From: Litsea cubeba
Lineage: Eukaryota; Streptophyta; Magnoliopsida; Laurales; Lauraceae
Assembly: GCA_012931725.1 (NCBI GenBank)
Contig: CM022944.1
Coordinates: 64,001,982 to 64,065,981, forward strand
Reading direction: 5' to 3'
Length of the DNA stretch: 64,000 nt
Shown: positions 21,648 to 34,214 of the stretch, one piece after another
Numbering within the stretch: the first letter of the stretch is position 1
How the letters are laid out: every line of letters starts with the position of its first letter
Position numbers and translations under genes: made by a program
The notes under the pieces: model-generated
The model's input: the letters and a program-made list of their open reading frames with translations, nothing else
Told to the model about the DNA's origin: nothing
Database searches by the model: none

Positions 21648-24234
21648 TGTTGACACCAAAAATGTCACTTTGCCTCTTCAAGATCCAAAGAGCTACATGA
21701 AGTCGTAACCTGCCATAAATAGGCAATGCTACTTCCAAAAATCAAATCTTGTCAGAATCAAACAAAAACTGCAAGATCCTTCAAGAAAGCCAAAAGAGGA
21801 GTACACAAGAAGTTTCGGGCCATTTCAAAATCATTTGGCCTAACTTCACTTCTCCGACAGCCGAAAAGGAGCTCTCGGCGGCAAAAGCATCGGAGACACC
21901 AAATCTTCGATCAGAACCGATGGATGGTCTCAAAATACTTCCAAAAGGCTCCACGTCAAGTTCCGAGTCAAACCGACAACGTTTGACCCTACATCAACCC
22001 TCGAACAGCTAAATCAAGCCTCTCGGCGGTGAAAACCACCGAGGCCATTACTCATCAGATAGAGCACATGGACGGCTTCAAAATGCTTATAAAGGGCTAC
22101 ACGTCAAATTTCAGGTCATTTCGACAACATTTGACCATAGTTTGACGCTCGGAAGCCAAATCAGGCCTCTCGGCAGCAAAGCTCTCCGGGACCATGGTTT
22201 CCAAGACAGATCCTATGGATCATCTTAAAATGACTCCAATAGGTTCCCTGTCAAATTTCAAGTCAATCGGACATCGGTTGACCGCACATCAAACCGCGAC
22301 ATCTTCATCGCGACAAAAGCAAGTCTATTGGTGATAGGACCCCAAACGGCTTCAAAACTCAAACAAAAGCCTATGGTTGGTCTTATTTATTGCTCAGGAG
22401 GCTTTGCACCAAATTTCAGGTCATTCCGACATCGTTTGACCCAGTTTCAGCTTCTGACGGAAAATCGGCAGCTCTGCGCGACAAAGTCTTCGGCTTTCTC
22501 AGGAAATTGGAAACTTTGCAAAATAAAATGCAAGGATTCTCATCAGGTTTCCTACAAAGAAATTAGGCCATTAAATGGTCAAAATGTCAAGGAAAAATAC
22601 AGAAGAAAAAAGAATCGAAAAACAGCAAAAACGGACACAAAACGGGATACAAAGGGGGGAAAACCCCCCCAGGGTCGCAGGCCCCTGCGACCCTGGCCCA
22701 GGGTCGCCGGTGACCTTGGAGCCCGGGGTCACCGGGAAGGCCCCGGAAACCCCGGTTTTCGCCGTTTTTTCGCGATTCGAAGAGCCCAGCCTCTGGTACT
22801 TTCCAAAATTCATGCTTTTGAGACACCAAATCCTCTGACATCCATCTAAAACACGGGTCAATAATCAAGAGTATCAAAAACAATATTGATCGGCACCCGG
22901 TCGACCAAAAAAAGTGTGCTTTCTACCCGACCGATCGAGAAATCGACAGGACAGATGGCACCGACCGGCTGTTGGCAACAAACACCTGAAATTACATGGT
23001 CATCCGATGTCGATCTACACGAAGATCCATCGATGATCATCGACAGAAGAATCCCAAAAGACGCGGCACGGCCCGCGACTCTTCAACTGCTCGGCGACCA
23101 CTTAATGCGATTAATTGACTAGCTTTATTACAGTCATTAATCCATTTCTTTGGACGGACCAATCAGAAGCAAGCATCCGGGAGTTACAAGTCAAGAGATT
23201 CATGGCATTTAACCCATGAAACTCCTCCCATCATGGCGATTAAAGGCGATTAAATGCCCTCAATCTCCTCCGGCTAATCAGAAGCCAAGAAAAAGGAGTT
23301 ACAAATAAAGAATTCAATTCTGTAACTCCTCCCTTTATGTAGCTGTATGACAATCGAAGCTCATAAACCCTCCTAAATGGCTACCTAAAAGCCTATAAAT
23401 AGGAGAGCTCTCCAAGAAGAAAGGATCATCAGAAAAAAGCACAAACACACAGACAGACAGAAGCACAGAAATCTAGAGAAGGAAAAGAGAGAAAACTCTG
23501 CGGAAGTTCTACACCGGCCACCGCTACAAGGTGACAAACCCCCCAAGGTCCTTGCCTTCTCCTCCTGCCTCCAATGGCTTAGACATGGCTTTTCAAGCCC
23601 GTCTACTCGGCTTTTCATTAGACATAGGACCTCCTTTTGGTCTTTGTCCTCTAAAAACCTGAGGTTATAGCCAAGCCAAGCGAATCAATAGCATCCTCTG
23701 TTCTCATCTGCATGGATGATGGCGAAGCCCACATATGGCTTGCGACCGTCAATCTAAACGGGTCCCCCACAATCTCCTGAGAAGTTAGATCCTCCTTTTC
23801 TTGCTTTTCATTGTAGTTTGTATTTTTTCAAAAGAGACAAAAATCACAACTCTTGTCTTTCATTATTGATAAGGATTGTAAATCGGCTATAAACGCCAAA
23901 ATCGGCTATAAACGCCAAAAATCGGCTATAAACGCCAAAATCGGCTATAAATGCCAAAAAAATCGCCTTTCACGGCAAACCAAGAAAAATGTCTCTTTTC
24001 TTAAATATATGTGCAATGGAAAACTTGAAAGAAGTTGATTTCCTTTTTACTTGCGAAGGTTGATCTCCGGATCACCACTTACAATTCCAAGTAAAATAGA
24101 AAATCTGGCACACCCTCACAAAAAAAAGAAATGTTGATGCACGCCCCTGCCCCCCGGTTACGAAAGGGTCGGAACCAAACGGACTCCCACGTCCGCCGAC
24201 CTCGGTAGGAACCGAGCAGGAGCGCGGTCCATCA
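21648..24234 (+). mobile_element. 3' LTR of element A
   Basis: 2587 bp, from TGTTGACACC to TCCATCA. Compared with the 5' LTR it has an extra CACCACTTACAATTCC near 24075 and has lost one arm of the R-U5 hairpin near 23535. Substitutions are few. The TATA box is at about 23394. It is followed by the ATCCA duplication at 24235-24239. Confidence 0.92.
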
Positions 24235-24239
24235 ATCCA

Positions 24240-24504
24240 TTTCTTTGGATGGCCCAATCAGAAGCAAGCATCCGGGAGTTACAAGTCAAGAGATTCATGG
24301 CAATTAACCCATGAAACTCCTCCCATCATGGCGAATAAAGGCGATTAAATGCCTTCAATCTCCTCCGGCCAATCAGAAGCCAACAAAAAGGAGTTACAAA
24401 ATAAAGAAATTAAATCCTGTAACTCCTCCCATTATGCGGCTTAATGACAATAAAAGCCCATAAACCCTCCTAAATGGCAACCAAAAGGCCTATAAATAGG
24501 AGAG
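24240..24504 (+). mobile_element. LTR B, second segment
   Basis: Continues the older LTR exactly where 1978 left off (TTTCTTTGGATGGCCCAATC). It ends in CCTATAAATAGGAGAG, where solo LTR S1 is inserted, so S1 landed a few bases after the TATA box of LTR B. Confidence 0.88.
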
Positions 24505-26272
24505 TGTTGGAAATAGGGTGGGCCTCTAGGATAGGTTTTAAAACTTTTGACCCACTTGACGCAGGGATCAACTATCCATAAGGCTATAAAACCCAATCCA
24601 AGATCTATGTCCTCAATCTCAGTCGTCATGATCAATAAATACAATCTATCTAGAAGATAGAACCAGCAACATATAAGCTACAAATAAATCTACAACATGC
24701 AAGGAAGTAGATTATACCTTTGGAGCTCGGTTGTGCTCTAATGGAGGAGTTGCGTCTTTCTTTGATGATGAAACGCTTTCACTAATCAAATAGGGATCTC
24801 CAAGACCTCTTGATCTTCCACGCTATGACCCGTATCAGATTCTCCTTTTCTCAAGAAGATGGTGGGATCTCCAAGAGAAAACTACTAGGAACCCTAGGGA
24901 GGAACTAGAAAGAGAACTAGAAGAGGGAAGAGAGGAATAACTTGTGCAACACTTGCACTAGGGGGCCTTGGGCGTGAATCCCAATGCAAGAACAGTGCTT
25001 GGACGTCCAAGGCCTCCTCTCCTCTATTTATAACTTTTTGCAAGTTGTCTCTTCTTTACTAATTACAATAGAAGTCTTACTTCCATTAATTAGTAACTTA
25101 CCATATCATAATTAGAAGTCTCACTTCAAATATGATTAGTTACTTTCTAATTCCTTTCTAATTAAAATAGAAGTCTCACTTCTACTAAAATTAGTAAGTC
25201 TACTATTACCACCATTAGAAGTCTCACTTCTACTAGAAATAGTAACTTTCCTTTTAGAGTTCAACTAGAATTAGATACTTTCTAACAATTGGGCTAGCGT
25301 GGGGACCACTAGGGATTCCTTAGAAAGCTGGCTCCAACTGGGACTCGCGACCCCACATCTCATGTGTAATCCGGGCCCACAGTTAATTGCAAATAACTCC
25401 ACTATATAAATGCAATTGAACTCCAGTCTTAGGAATATTACATAGAAGACCCTAAACTTCCACATTATCACAAGTAGACCCCTCTATCAATATCCATGGA
25501 TCAATTGGACCTGTCTTCCAAACTTGATCCATATCTTATTATCCTTGAGCCCCAATTAATTATAATGATCAATAGGTACCTTTCCAATTAACTCTTAATC
25601 GGAATGGGTGCGCACTTACCAATGATAAATCCATTAATTGGCACAAGGGGATATTAGAGATAGATTCCATCTTGACCATTGAATGTTCCCACAGCTCTAC
25701 TACCATGTACCCAAATCACCGAGGTGTTGACCTACAGTTGGCCTCACTCATTGGTGACTCAAAGCAAATGAATAGATAGAAACTTGAGTTCATTAATGTC
25801 TCAGGATTGAGAGCCTATTGCTAGGGAATTATGAGAGCAGACCTTAAAATAAAGACAGTGTTTATAAGGTGCTTCTCATGGTCCTTCAATACATCAAATG
25901 TATCAGCACTATGATCCAGAATCTTCCATTCTGATGATCGAGACAAATCACACTATCTCATAGTGATCAAAGTACTGCAACCTTATCAGTATGAGATGTC
26001 CAGTCTCATCACTGGTTGTGAATATATTTTAAGTATAAGATTTGTCACACATGTCTCCCGTATGTGGATCTCATCCATACACATGTGTTACATCTAATAT
26101 ACTTGTGGACCCCGGTTCATCTCATGAACCATCATGTCATTCGTATTGGTTATGTGCAAGTATATAATAAATCACCATTCATCTTATGAAAGGAAAGCAT
26201 GAATATACTGATAAATAAAGAAATTAATCAATTTATTATATCATCTACTGGATTGAGTCCATAAAACTAACA
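24505..26272 (-). mobile_element. Solo LTR S1 inserted in LTR B
   Basis: TGTTGGAAATAGGG to AAACTAACA, with inverted TGTTRG/CYAACA ends and flanking 5-bp duplications GAGAG (24500-24504 and 26273-26277). There is no internal region, so this is a solo LTR left by recombination between two LTRs. Orientation - is inferred from a canonical TATAAATAG at 25032-25024 on that strand. The second copy of the family is at 39938-41751. The superfamily is not determinable without internal sequence. Confidence 0.88.
25068..25232 (-). promoter_or_regulatory. AGAAGTCTCACTTCT palindromes upstream of the S1 TATA box
   Basis: Two perfect copies of the inverted repeat AGAAGTCTCACTTCT (25169-25183, 25217-25231) and two variants (about 25070 and 25113), separated by ATTAGTAA-type spacers. 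They lie 40-200 bp upstream of the inferred TATA box. Copy S2 has about five units (about 40500-40715). Confidence 0.65.
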
Positions 26273-27122
26273 GAGAGCACTCCAAGAAGCACAGACAGTA
26301 GAGAAAACACACAACAGACTGCAGAAAATCCGGAAACTCATACAGAAAAAGGCATCAAAGAGAGAAAACTCTGCGGAAATCCTACACCGACCACCATTAT
26401 AAGGTGACAAAAGTCCCTTGGGGGGTACCCCCCCCCCAGGTCCTTGCCTTCTCCTTCTGCCTCCAATGGCTTAGACGTGGCTTTTCAGCCCGTCTACTTA
26501 GTTTTTTATTGGACATAGGACCTCCTTTTGGTCTTTGTCCTCTAAAAAACCTGAGGTTATAGCCAAGCCAAGCGAATCAATAGCATCCTCTGTTCTTATC
26601 TGCATGGATGATGGCGAAGTCCACATATGGCTTGCGACCGTCAATCTGAACGGGTCCCCCACAATCTCCTGAGAAGTTAGATCCTCATTTTCTTGCTTTT
26701 CATTGTAGTTTGTATTTTTTTCAAAAGAGACAAAAATCACAACTCTTGTCTTTCATTATTGATAAGGATTGTAAATCGGCTATAAACGCCAAAGTCAGCT
26801 ATAAACACCAAAAATCGGCTATAAACGCCAAAATCAGCTATAATTGCCAAAAAAATCACCTTTCACGACAAATCAAGAAAATGTCTCTTTTCTTAAATAT
26901 ATGTGCAATGGAAAACTTGAAAGAATTTGATTTCCTTTTTACTTGCGAAGGTTGATCTCCGGATCACCACTTGCAATTCCAAGTAAAATAGAAAATATGG
27001 CACACCCACACAAAAGAAATGTTGATGCACGCCTCTGCCCCCCGGTTACGAAAGGGTCGGACCCAAACGGACTCCCACGTCCGCCCACCTCAGTAGAACC
27101 GAGCAGAAGCGCTGTTCCATCA
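26273..27122 (+). mobile_element. LTR B, third segment, to LTR end
   Basis: Resumes with GAGAGCACTCCAAGAAG, includes the R-U5 hairpin, the GGCTATAAA array (26775-26865) and the terminal TCCATCA at 27122. The three segments add up to about 2.43 kb. No primer site follows; the next base belongs to the antisense gene copy. Confidence 0.88.
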
Positions 27123-29239
27123 GGGAAGCCCAAGCCGAACGAAAAAAGCAGCAGCCTGCAGTTCGGTACACAGGTAGGAGTAAAGAGCTGGCACCAAAGC
27201 AAGCTGCTCTCCAAACGCCATCTGACAAGCCGGAAAAATACAATGCGGCCTGATGTGCGTTCCATCTCCTCAAGCGAAAATAGCCTCACCAAGCCAATAA
27301 GCGAGGTAAACAGCGAGATCTCTCCGCAGTGCAATGTCAGGATATATGGCGTTTGTACTCGCATAGAAATCTCTTAACTCTTCTTGCATAGCCAAGATCT
27401 TCTTCGAACATGGATCCTGAGCCCTGGCTTCCTGGGTCGCACTATCAGAAGACTCCCTGCTATCAAAAAAGTTGGGGAACTAAGAGTTAGAACTCTTCCA
27501 ACTGTTGGATCTAACTTTCAAACCCTCCTTCTCCTTCAAAAAATCATAGAAGGCGACAAGCTGACAGTACAGAAGCCTGAACTCCTCAGACTGCTCCTCA
27601 AGGACGCTGTCGATCGGCATAAACTCCTCATAGAGTTTGTCAAGGATGGGCAATACAGTAATGGCGCTCAGCTCCTTCAAAGAGAAACCAATCTCACCAT
27701 TCATCACAACGAAGGTATTGGTTTGTGGAAGGAATGACTCCAATATAGCCATGAAGGCGTCACCAGAAAAGATCACGGTCTCCTTAAAGGTGCGGACCGC
27801 ATCAAAAATCCAGGCTTCGTTCAAAACAGCGCCACCAATCAGCCGGACGCGATCAGTCCACGACTTCCACTCGGAGTCAGCATTGAAACGGCCACAAAGT
27901 CGAAAAGGCTTTATCCAATTGCTGCCGTCACTGCTGAAAATACCAAGGCCCACCGGTCTCAAATCGACCGATGGATAATCAGAGCCCTGGTAACCGCTGG
28001 ATGGCATCAACATGTCCATGTCAGTAGGCGACTTCTCCGCATATCCAGGAGAACCGCCAACAAAAACCCTGGTCTTGATTACATTTGTCTTCTCACCCAG
28101 CTTGGAGGATCTTCCCTTTTAGAGCACGTGGGGGCAAGGCTCATGATCGAGATGGTGTGATCAAACGTCGACTGGGTAGCAACAGTCTTTTTCTCACCAT
28201 CTGCTGTGAAAGAAAACTGAAAACATCTCCTCTGGTATGTCATGTCATCAGGGATGGCATCACCAAAAAAGAAGGTAGGCTTGGGTAAAACACTCTGATC
28301 TTCCATCACCCATGGACGACTGCTTACCATGATCTTATAAAAATCCTCTCCCTTGAGAGCGATCAGTCGCTGCCTCATCTCATCTCTGTTAAGAGAGTCA
28401 CACTCTTCCAGATTTCTCTCAACATACTGGACCGTCTCCCAGGCCTGCTGAATGGCCGGATTAAAAGATCTAGCAGATCGACGAGGTACACTTGTAGCAG
28501 GCTCTTTACCCTTGTTCGTTCTGGAAGAACCACCTACAAAGGATGGAAAGGAAAAAGATCAAACATCAAAATGACAGAATTTCGCTAAAAAAAAATCTGG
28601 TGAAATTTTGACATGATGCCGGGGCAATTTCGAAGAAAAGGAACTATCACGAAAGAAATAGAAAGCTTGAAGATGGGCTCAACATTGCTGCGAGCTCCGA
28701 AACTCCAAACTTTCGAAACCTCAAAGTCTCCGCAAAATCAGGAAGGGCTCAACATCGCTGCGAGCTCCAAATTCCCAAATTTGCGAAAACATCCAGGTAT
28801 GCTATCACATCATTCTACAATTCAATTTACAAAAAAAATATACATGCATGAACATCTTGTTTTTTTTAAAAAAAAATGCATTATCATGATGAGCAAAATA
28901 AAAAAGAAGAAAAGAAACTTTCTCAAAAAAAGGAGAAAGGAGAAAGAAAAAAAAAAAAAAAAAAAACTTTCTCGAAAAAAAAGAGAGAAAGAAAACAAAA
29001 AAAAGGAGAGAAAAAGGGGCTGGCCCACAGGCCATGTGGCCGTACGGCCAGATCCGTACGGATCTGTCCGTACGGCCCACAAAAGAAAAAAAAAACATGC
29101 AAAAAAATAAGAAGAAAGCATGAAAAAAAAATGTGTAAAAAAAAAAGGGCAAACACGTGAAAAAAATAGAAAAGAAAAGAAAGAGCGTTTTTTTCCTACA
29201 ATGGAGTTTTCTTGAAAAAGGGAACTTACTTGAAGGCAT
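27123..29239 (-). pseudogene. Truncated second copy of the antisense mobile-domain gene
   Basis: Exon 1 is 29239-29230 (ATGCCTTCAA then GTAAGT). Exon 2 runs from 28533 (acceptor TTTGTAG) to the truncation at 27123, eight bases short of where exon 2 ends in element A. It covers the N-terminus and the plant mobile domain. Exons 3-6 are absent. This copy lacks the extra G seen in element A and reads straight through ADGEKKTVATQSTF. Instead it has a one-base deletion near 28092 and a stop at 27480. The independent damage and conserved splice sites support the gene model. Confidence 0.8.
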
Positions 29240-30356
29240 TGATGGAGAAGAAGAAGAAAATTCTTGAAGATCTTGAAGAAGAAGAACTCTTGGTCTTGAA
29301 GCCCTCTTGGGATTATTGCAAAAGAAAGCAATAAGAGCAAGAGATCCAACCTCCTCCTTGCTTTTATAGAAGAGAGCAAACCAAAGAAGGAAAGAAGAAA
29401 GAGGTAAGTGTTACTAATTAGTAACCTTACCAAAAGAAAGAAATTAGAAAGATTCTTTCCCAAAAGAAAGATATCTTGAGGGATTTTCTCCCAAAAAAGA
29501 AATCAATGAGAGATTTTCTCCCAAAAGACAGGATCAATGAAAGATTCTTTCCCAAAGGAAGATATCTTGCGATATTCTCTCCCAAAATAAAGGGAACATG
29601 AGAGATTCTCTCCAAGTAAAGATATTCTTAGATATTCTCTATCCAAAGGAGATATTTTTGGATATTCTTTATAAAAATGACACCATATGAGATCTAAGCC
29701 ATTCCAAAAGCTTAAGGTCCCATGGGTTAGCCCATATGAGCCAGGTTTGACCACCTAGGCACTAAAAAAAAAATTAGGGCTTTTAGTCAAAGAGAAATCC
29801 CTCTTACCAAGAGCATACAAAAATGGTATCATGCCTCTTTTGAGTTGATTCGACCATACAAAAGAGAATTTTAAGCCCCATGAGCTTCTAAAAATCAAAC
29901 CATCCAGTCTCATCTACCAAATTGAGCCAAAATCTTGAAATTGACATTCCATAAAAAATCAAACGAAATCCTGGTCCCCTAACTTGCCACATACAGCCTG
30001 TTAGGTCATAAGTTCAAAACCAAAATCGACCCCCCAACATTCCACATACAGCTTCTTGGGTCACACGGTCAAAACCAAACCCGACACCCTAGCCTGCCAC
30101 ATACAGCCTGTTAGGTCACAAGGACAAAATCCAAATCCACATCCCTGATGTCATTTTCAAAACTTTGCCTCGAGATGGTACGTGATCCCTTTCACTACCA
30201 TAAAATTCCCCTGGAAGCTCAAAAGGCTACAAATACCAAAAAGAAAAATTGCTCAAAGACTCTTGGTCAAGTCATAAGCTCTCCTTCACAAAATCTCTTC
30301 GAGGCACATCGACTACAAAAGTTAAGCAACTCGTCGCTGCACCTCGAGGGGGCATT
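29240..30356 (+). other. Promoter-side and 3' end non-coding region of the deleted Tat-1 copy
   Basis: Contains the antisense leader and TATA region, the ~40-bp units (about 29440-29660), the ~60-bp units (about 29970-30125, one fewer than element A) and the polypurine tract at 30346-30356. It is collinear with 20454-21647 of element A. Confidence 0.82.
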
Positions 30357-32261
30357 TGTTGACACCAAAAATATCACCTTGCTTCTTCAAGATCCAAAAA
30401 GCTAATGAAGTCGCAACCTGCCATAAATAGGCAATGCTACTTCCAAAAAATCAAATATTGTCAGAATCAAACAAAAACTGCAAGATCCTTCAAGACAGCC
30501 AAAAGAGGAGTACACAAGAAGTTTCGGGCCATTTCAAAATCATTTGGCCTAACTTCGCTTCTCCGGCAGCTGAAAAGGAGCTCCCGGCAGCGAAAGCATC
30601 GGAGACACTAAATCTTCGATCAGAGCCGAAGGATGGTCTCAAAATACATCCAAAAGGCTCCACGTCAAGTTCCGAGTCAAACCGATAACCTTTGACCCTA
30701 CATCAACCCTCGAATAGCTAAATCAAGCCTCTCGACGGCGAGAACCACCGAGGCCATCACTCATCAGATAGAGCACATGGACGGCTTCAAAAATGCTTAC
30801 AAAGGGCTACACGTCAAATTTCAGGTCATTTTGACAACATTTGACCATACTTGACGCTCGGAAGCCAAATCAGGCCTCTCGGCGGCGAAGCTCCCCGGGA
30901 CCATGGTTTCCAAGACAGAGCCTATGGATCATCTTAAAATGACTCCAATAGGTTCCCTGTCAAATTTCAAGTCAATCGGACATCGGTTGACCGCACATCA
31001 AGCCGCGACATCTTCATCGCGACAAAAGCAAGTCTACTGGTGATAGGACCCCAAACGGCTTCAAAACTCAAACAAAAGCCTATGGTTGATCTTATTTATT
31101 TCTCAGCAGGCTTCACCCCAAATTTCAGGTCATTCCGACATCGTTTGGCCAAGTTTCAGCTTCTGACGGAAAATCGGCAGCTCTGCGCGACAAAGTCTTC
31201 GGCTTTCTTAAAAAATTAGAAACTTTGCAAAACAAAATGCAAGGATTCTCATCAGGTTCTCTACAGGGAAATCAGGCCAATAAATGATCAAAAATGTCAA
31301 GGAAAAATACAGAAGAAAAAAGAATAAAAAAATAGCTAAAACAGACACAAAACGGGATAAAAGGGGGGAAAATCCCCCCAGGGTCGCCGGGAGGGCCCCC
31401 GGAAACCCCATTTTTCGCCATTTTTTCGCGATTCGAAGCGTCCGACTCCTCTGATTTTCTAAAATTCATACTTTTGAGACACCAAATCCTCTGACATCCA
31501 TCAAAAACACGGGTCAATCATCAAGAGTATCGAAATCAACATTGATCACCAACCGGTCAACCAAAAAAAGTGTGCTTTCTACCCGACCGATCGAGAAATC
31601 GACAGGACAGATGGCACCGACCCGCTGTTGGCAACCAATACCTGAAGTTACATGGTCATCCGATGTCGATCTACATGAAGATCCATCGATGATCATCACC
31701 AGAAGAATCCTAAAAGACGCGGCACGACCCGCGACTCTTCAACTGCTCGGTGACCACTTAATGCGATTAATTGAGTAGCTTTATTACAGTCATTAATCCA
31801 CTTCTTTGGACGGCCCAATCAAAAGCAAGCATCCGGGAGTTACAAATCAAGAGATTCATGACATTTAAACCATGAAACTCCTCCCATCATGGCAATTAAA
31901 GGCGATTAAATGCCCTTAATCTCCTCCGGCCAATCAGAAGCCAAGAAAAAGGAGTTACAAAGTAAAGGAATTAAATCCTCTAACTCCTCCCATTATGCGG
32001 CTTAATGACAATAAAAGCCCATAAACCCTCCTAAATGGCTACCAAAAAGCCTATAAATAGGAGAGCACTCCAAGAAGAAAGGACAGCATAGAAAACACAC
32101 AACGGACTGCAGAAAATCCAGAAACTCAGACATAAAAAGGCGTTAGAAATCCAGAGAAAGAAAGAGAGAAAACTCTGCGGAAGTTCTACACCGACCACCG
32201 CTACAAGATGACAAAAGTCCCTTGGGGGGTACCCCCCAAGGTCCTTGCCTTCTCCTTCTGA
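30357..32261 (+). mobile_element. LTR C, truncated at its 3' side
   Basis: Starts TGTTGACACCAAAAATATC after a polypurine tract and runs collinear with the other Tat-1 LTRs through the TATA box (about 32051) and the R-U5 hairpin. At CCTTCTCCTTCTG it changes abruptly into copia sequence. Roughly the last 0.65 kb (U5 part) is missing. Confidence 0.87.
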
Positions 32262-33241
32262 TTACCATTGTATCTTGTCACATTGGAGAGAGGGGTACGG
32301 GAATATATCATATGATTAGATGCGTCAGAATCAAGAAACCAAGTAGAAGATGGAGGTGAGGTACCTGAGAGACTAAAAATAGAAAGGCATTGACAATCAT
32401 TTGTTGAACCAATTCAGGAGTCAAAGAAGAGGAGGGCCCAGGCTGTGAGGGTGCTGATGTAGGAGCAGGCATAACTAAAGAAGTAACATAAGCATACGGA
32501 GACTGAGACTGTGGAGTCTGATACTGTGAATCCGGATACTGTGGAGCCTGATGCTGTGAAGTTTGGTACTGTGGAGATGGACGTTATGGGCGATGACGAC
32601 ATTCAGAGATGATATGTCCCTACTTTTTAAGTAACTGCAGACTTTCTGTTTGCATTGAGATACAAGATGCCCAAATTTTTGACAACTATAGCAATGTGTT
32701 TTGCTCGAGTCACGAGGCAGAGGCAGAGAAGCTTTATTGGCTGAGAATGTGATTGAATAGATCTCAGTCTTTTGTTGAGCTATATGGGCCGAGGTTGTAT
32801 TGCGTCACGTAAGAGTTCATTCAAGAAGACAGCCAAGGAAGGTAGAGGCGTCCGATTCATCAGGCAGAGCGGACACTTTCATATTCATTCAGTAATTTCA
32901 TCAAAAATTGATCCCACTGACTAGAGACCTGAAGTTCGCGAATGACGATCAAAACGTTGGCAGCCACACCTGCATACTTAATACTATCGTATTCTGACCA
33001 TAGGGTCCGGAATCCCGAATAGTAGTCTTGGATTGACAAGGTCCCTTGTGCATATTCAGCAATCGCACATTCAATGTGAAATTGACGAGCAGAGTTCTCT
33101 TGATGGTACACTTGCTGTAGATACTCCCACATATCTTTAGAAATGGGGTAAGGTTCGAGGTTCATTATCAGATGAGGCTCAATGGATCCCTGAATCCATG
33201 TTTTGATTTTGGCATCTTTAGTATGCCAAGAGGAGATCTTG
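32262..33241 (-). mobile_element. Copia fragment F (gag-protease part)
   Basis: Collinear with 37494-38466 of copia E1 but without LTRs. On the - strand it encodes part of gag, including KDMWEYLQQVYHQENSARQF (ORF 33165-32860), the zinc-knuckle region and the start of the protease. Both ends are abrupt and no target duplication is visible. It is a relic moved by deletion or illegitimate recombination, not a complete insertion. Confidence 0.8.
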
Positions 33242-34003
33242 AATGATTGTCATTGAAAGAATATGACTAAACTATTCCTTCCATTTGGAAGATGAGTTTT
33301 TCCTTTGAGGAAAGATGGGTAAAATGAAAGGTAATGAAATGAATGCTATTGTAGTTGCCAAATTGTTTATATCCATTGATTGACTCTAATGATATTATTG
33401 TGAAATGAATTGTCTAGAATTGTTAGAAATGAAGTTGAATGGATTTTGTATACTCATTAACATGTGCTATCACAGAACTCTATATACATTGTTGAACCGT
33501 CGTGTTCATTAGTGTTATTGATGGCATTACAGGCCCGTTTGACCATGCCGGCCGTGTAGTGGCCCCAGCACCAACGGAGGAGACCGCTTAGGTTCCTCCA
33601 GGAGGATTGATTGAATGGAACCAACGGGATACCATTTGACATGGATATCCGAGTGCGATATGGACTAGAGATCCTTTTTGGGAATTCTTTTTGTGATGGT
33701 TTAAATTCCTTTTGAGGGAAATTATTTTTGGGGAATTCGATTTTTGGTCACCCAGCATTGTACTTGAATATGCAATGGTTGACAAACATTATATGTACAA
33801 AACCTTACTTTGGTGCAAGATTGTACGTTAGTGCATGGATGATGTAAAATATATGTGTTTTTCCGCAATTTGTATATTTGACAGGATGATTGAATGCTTA
33901 TCCCTTGTGGATTCCGTTTTAACTTCAGTTAATTCGGGGTTTACGGGAGTAAGTATGGGACTGCAACCGGGAGATTATCGGATCTCAGGACTGGGTCGTG
34001 ACA
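33242..34003 (+). mobile_element. LTR-like remnant ending GGGTCGTGACA
   Basis: No coding region. The right end, CTGGGTCGTGACA, resembles the 3' end of many plant Ty3/gypsy LTRs, and the LINE sequence starts immediately after it. I cannot place the left end or find a partner LTR, so this is tentative. Confidence 0.4.
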
Positions 34004-34214
34004 AAAGGCCTTCTTTGGAGTGGGTAGAGCAACTCTCCACACAATCCTGGAATTTTCCATAAGAAGTCTAATTTTCCTTACTGATCATGGGCATTTCCTC
34101 TTCAGATTCCACTGCCCCCAAGTGACTCTCTCTTAGCCTTTTCCCCTCTTCCTCTAGGTCACAGGAAACTCCATCTTCTCCCTTGGTCTCCAGGAATGGA
34201 ACCCTTCTCATGGC
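34004..34214 (+). pseudogene. LINE ORF1, N-terminal DUF4283-like part
   Basis: Different phases give KRPSLEWVEQLSTQSWNF, then FLTDHGHFLFRFHCPQVTLS, then WSPGMEPF, in the order and form of a plant LINE DUF4283 domain. In-frame TAG codons and at least two phase changes are present. The protein would bind nucleic acid as part of the LINE particle. It is cut by copia E1 at ATGGC. Confidence 0.65.

Larger units (their letters stand above)
1979..24234 (+). mobile_element. Element A: complete Tat-lineage Ty3/gypsy retrotransposon (Tat-1)
   Basis: A full-length element of about 22.3 kb with two LTRs near 2.6 kb, a primer binding site, gag and pol on the + strand, a 7-kb 3' region with an antisense gene, a polypurine tract and a 5-bp target duplication. 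The order PR, RT, RNase H, second RNase H, integrase, with G-rich linker sequence between PR and RT, is that of the Tat lineage (Ogre and relatives), which also tends to be very large. The LTR pair differs by only about one base per 80 where I compared them, so the insertion is fairly recent, yet every coding region has stops or frameshifts. It sits inside an LTR of its own family. Confidence 0.92.
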
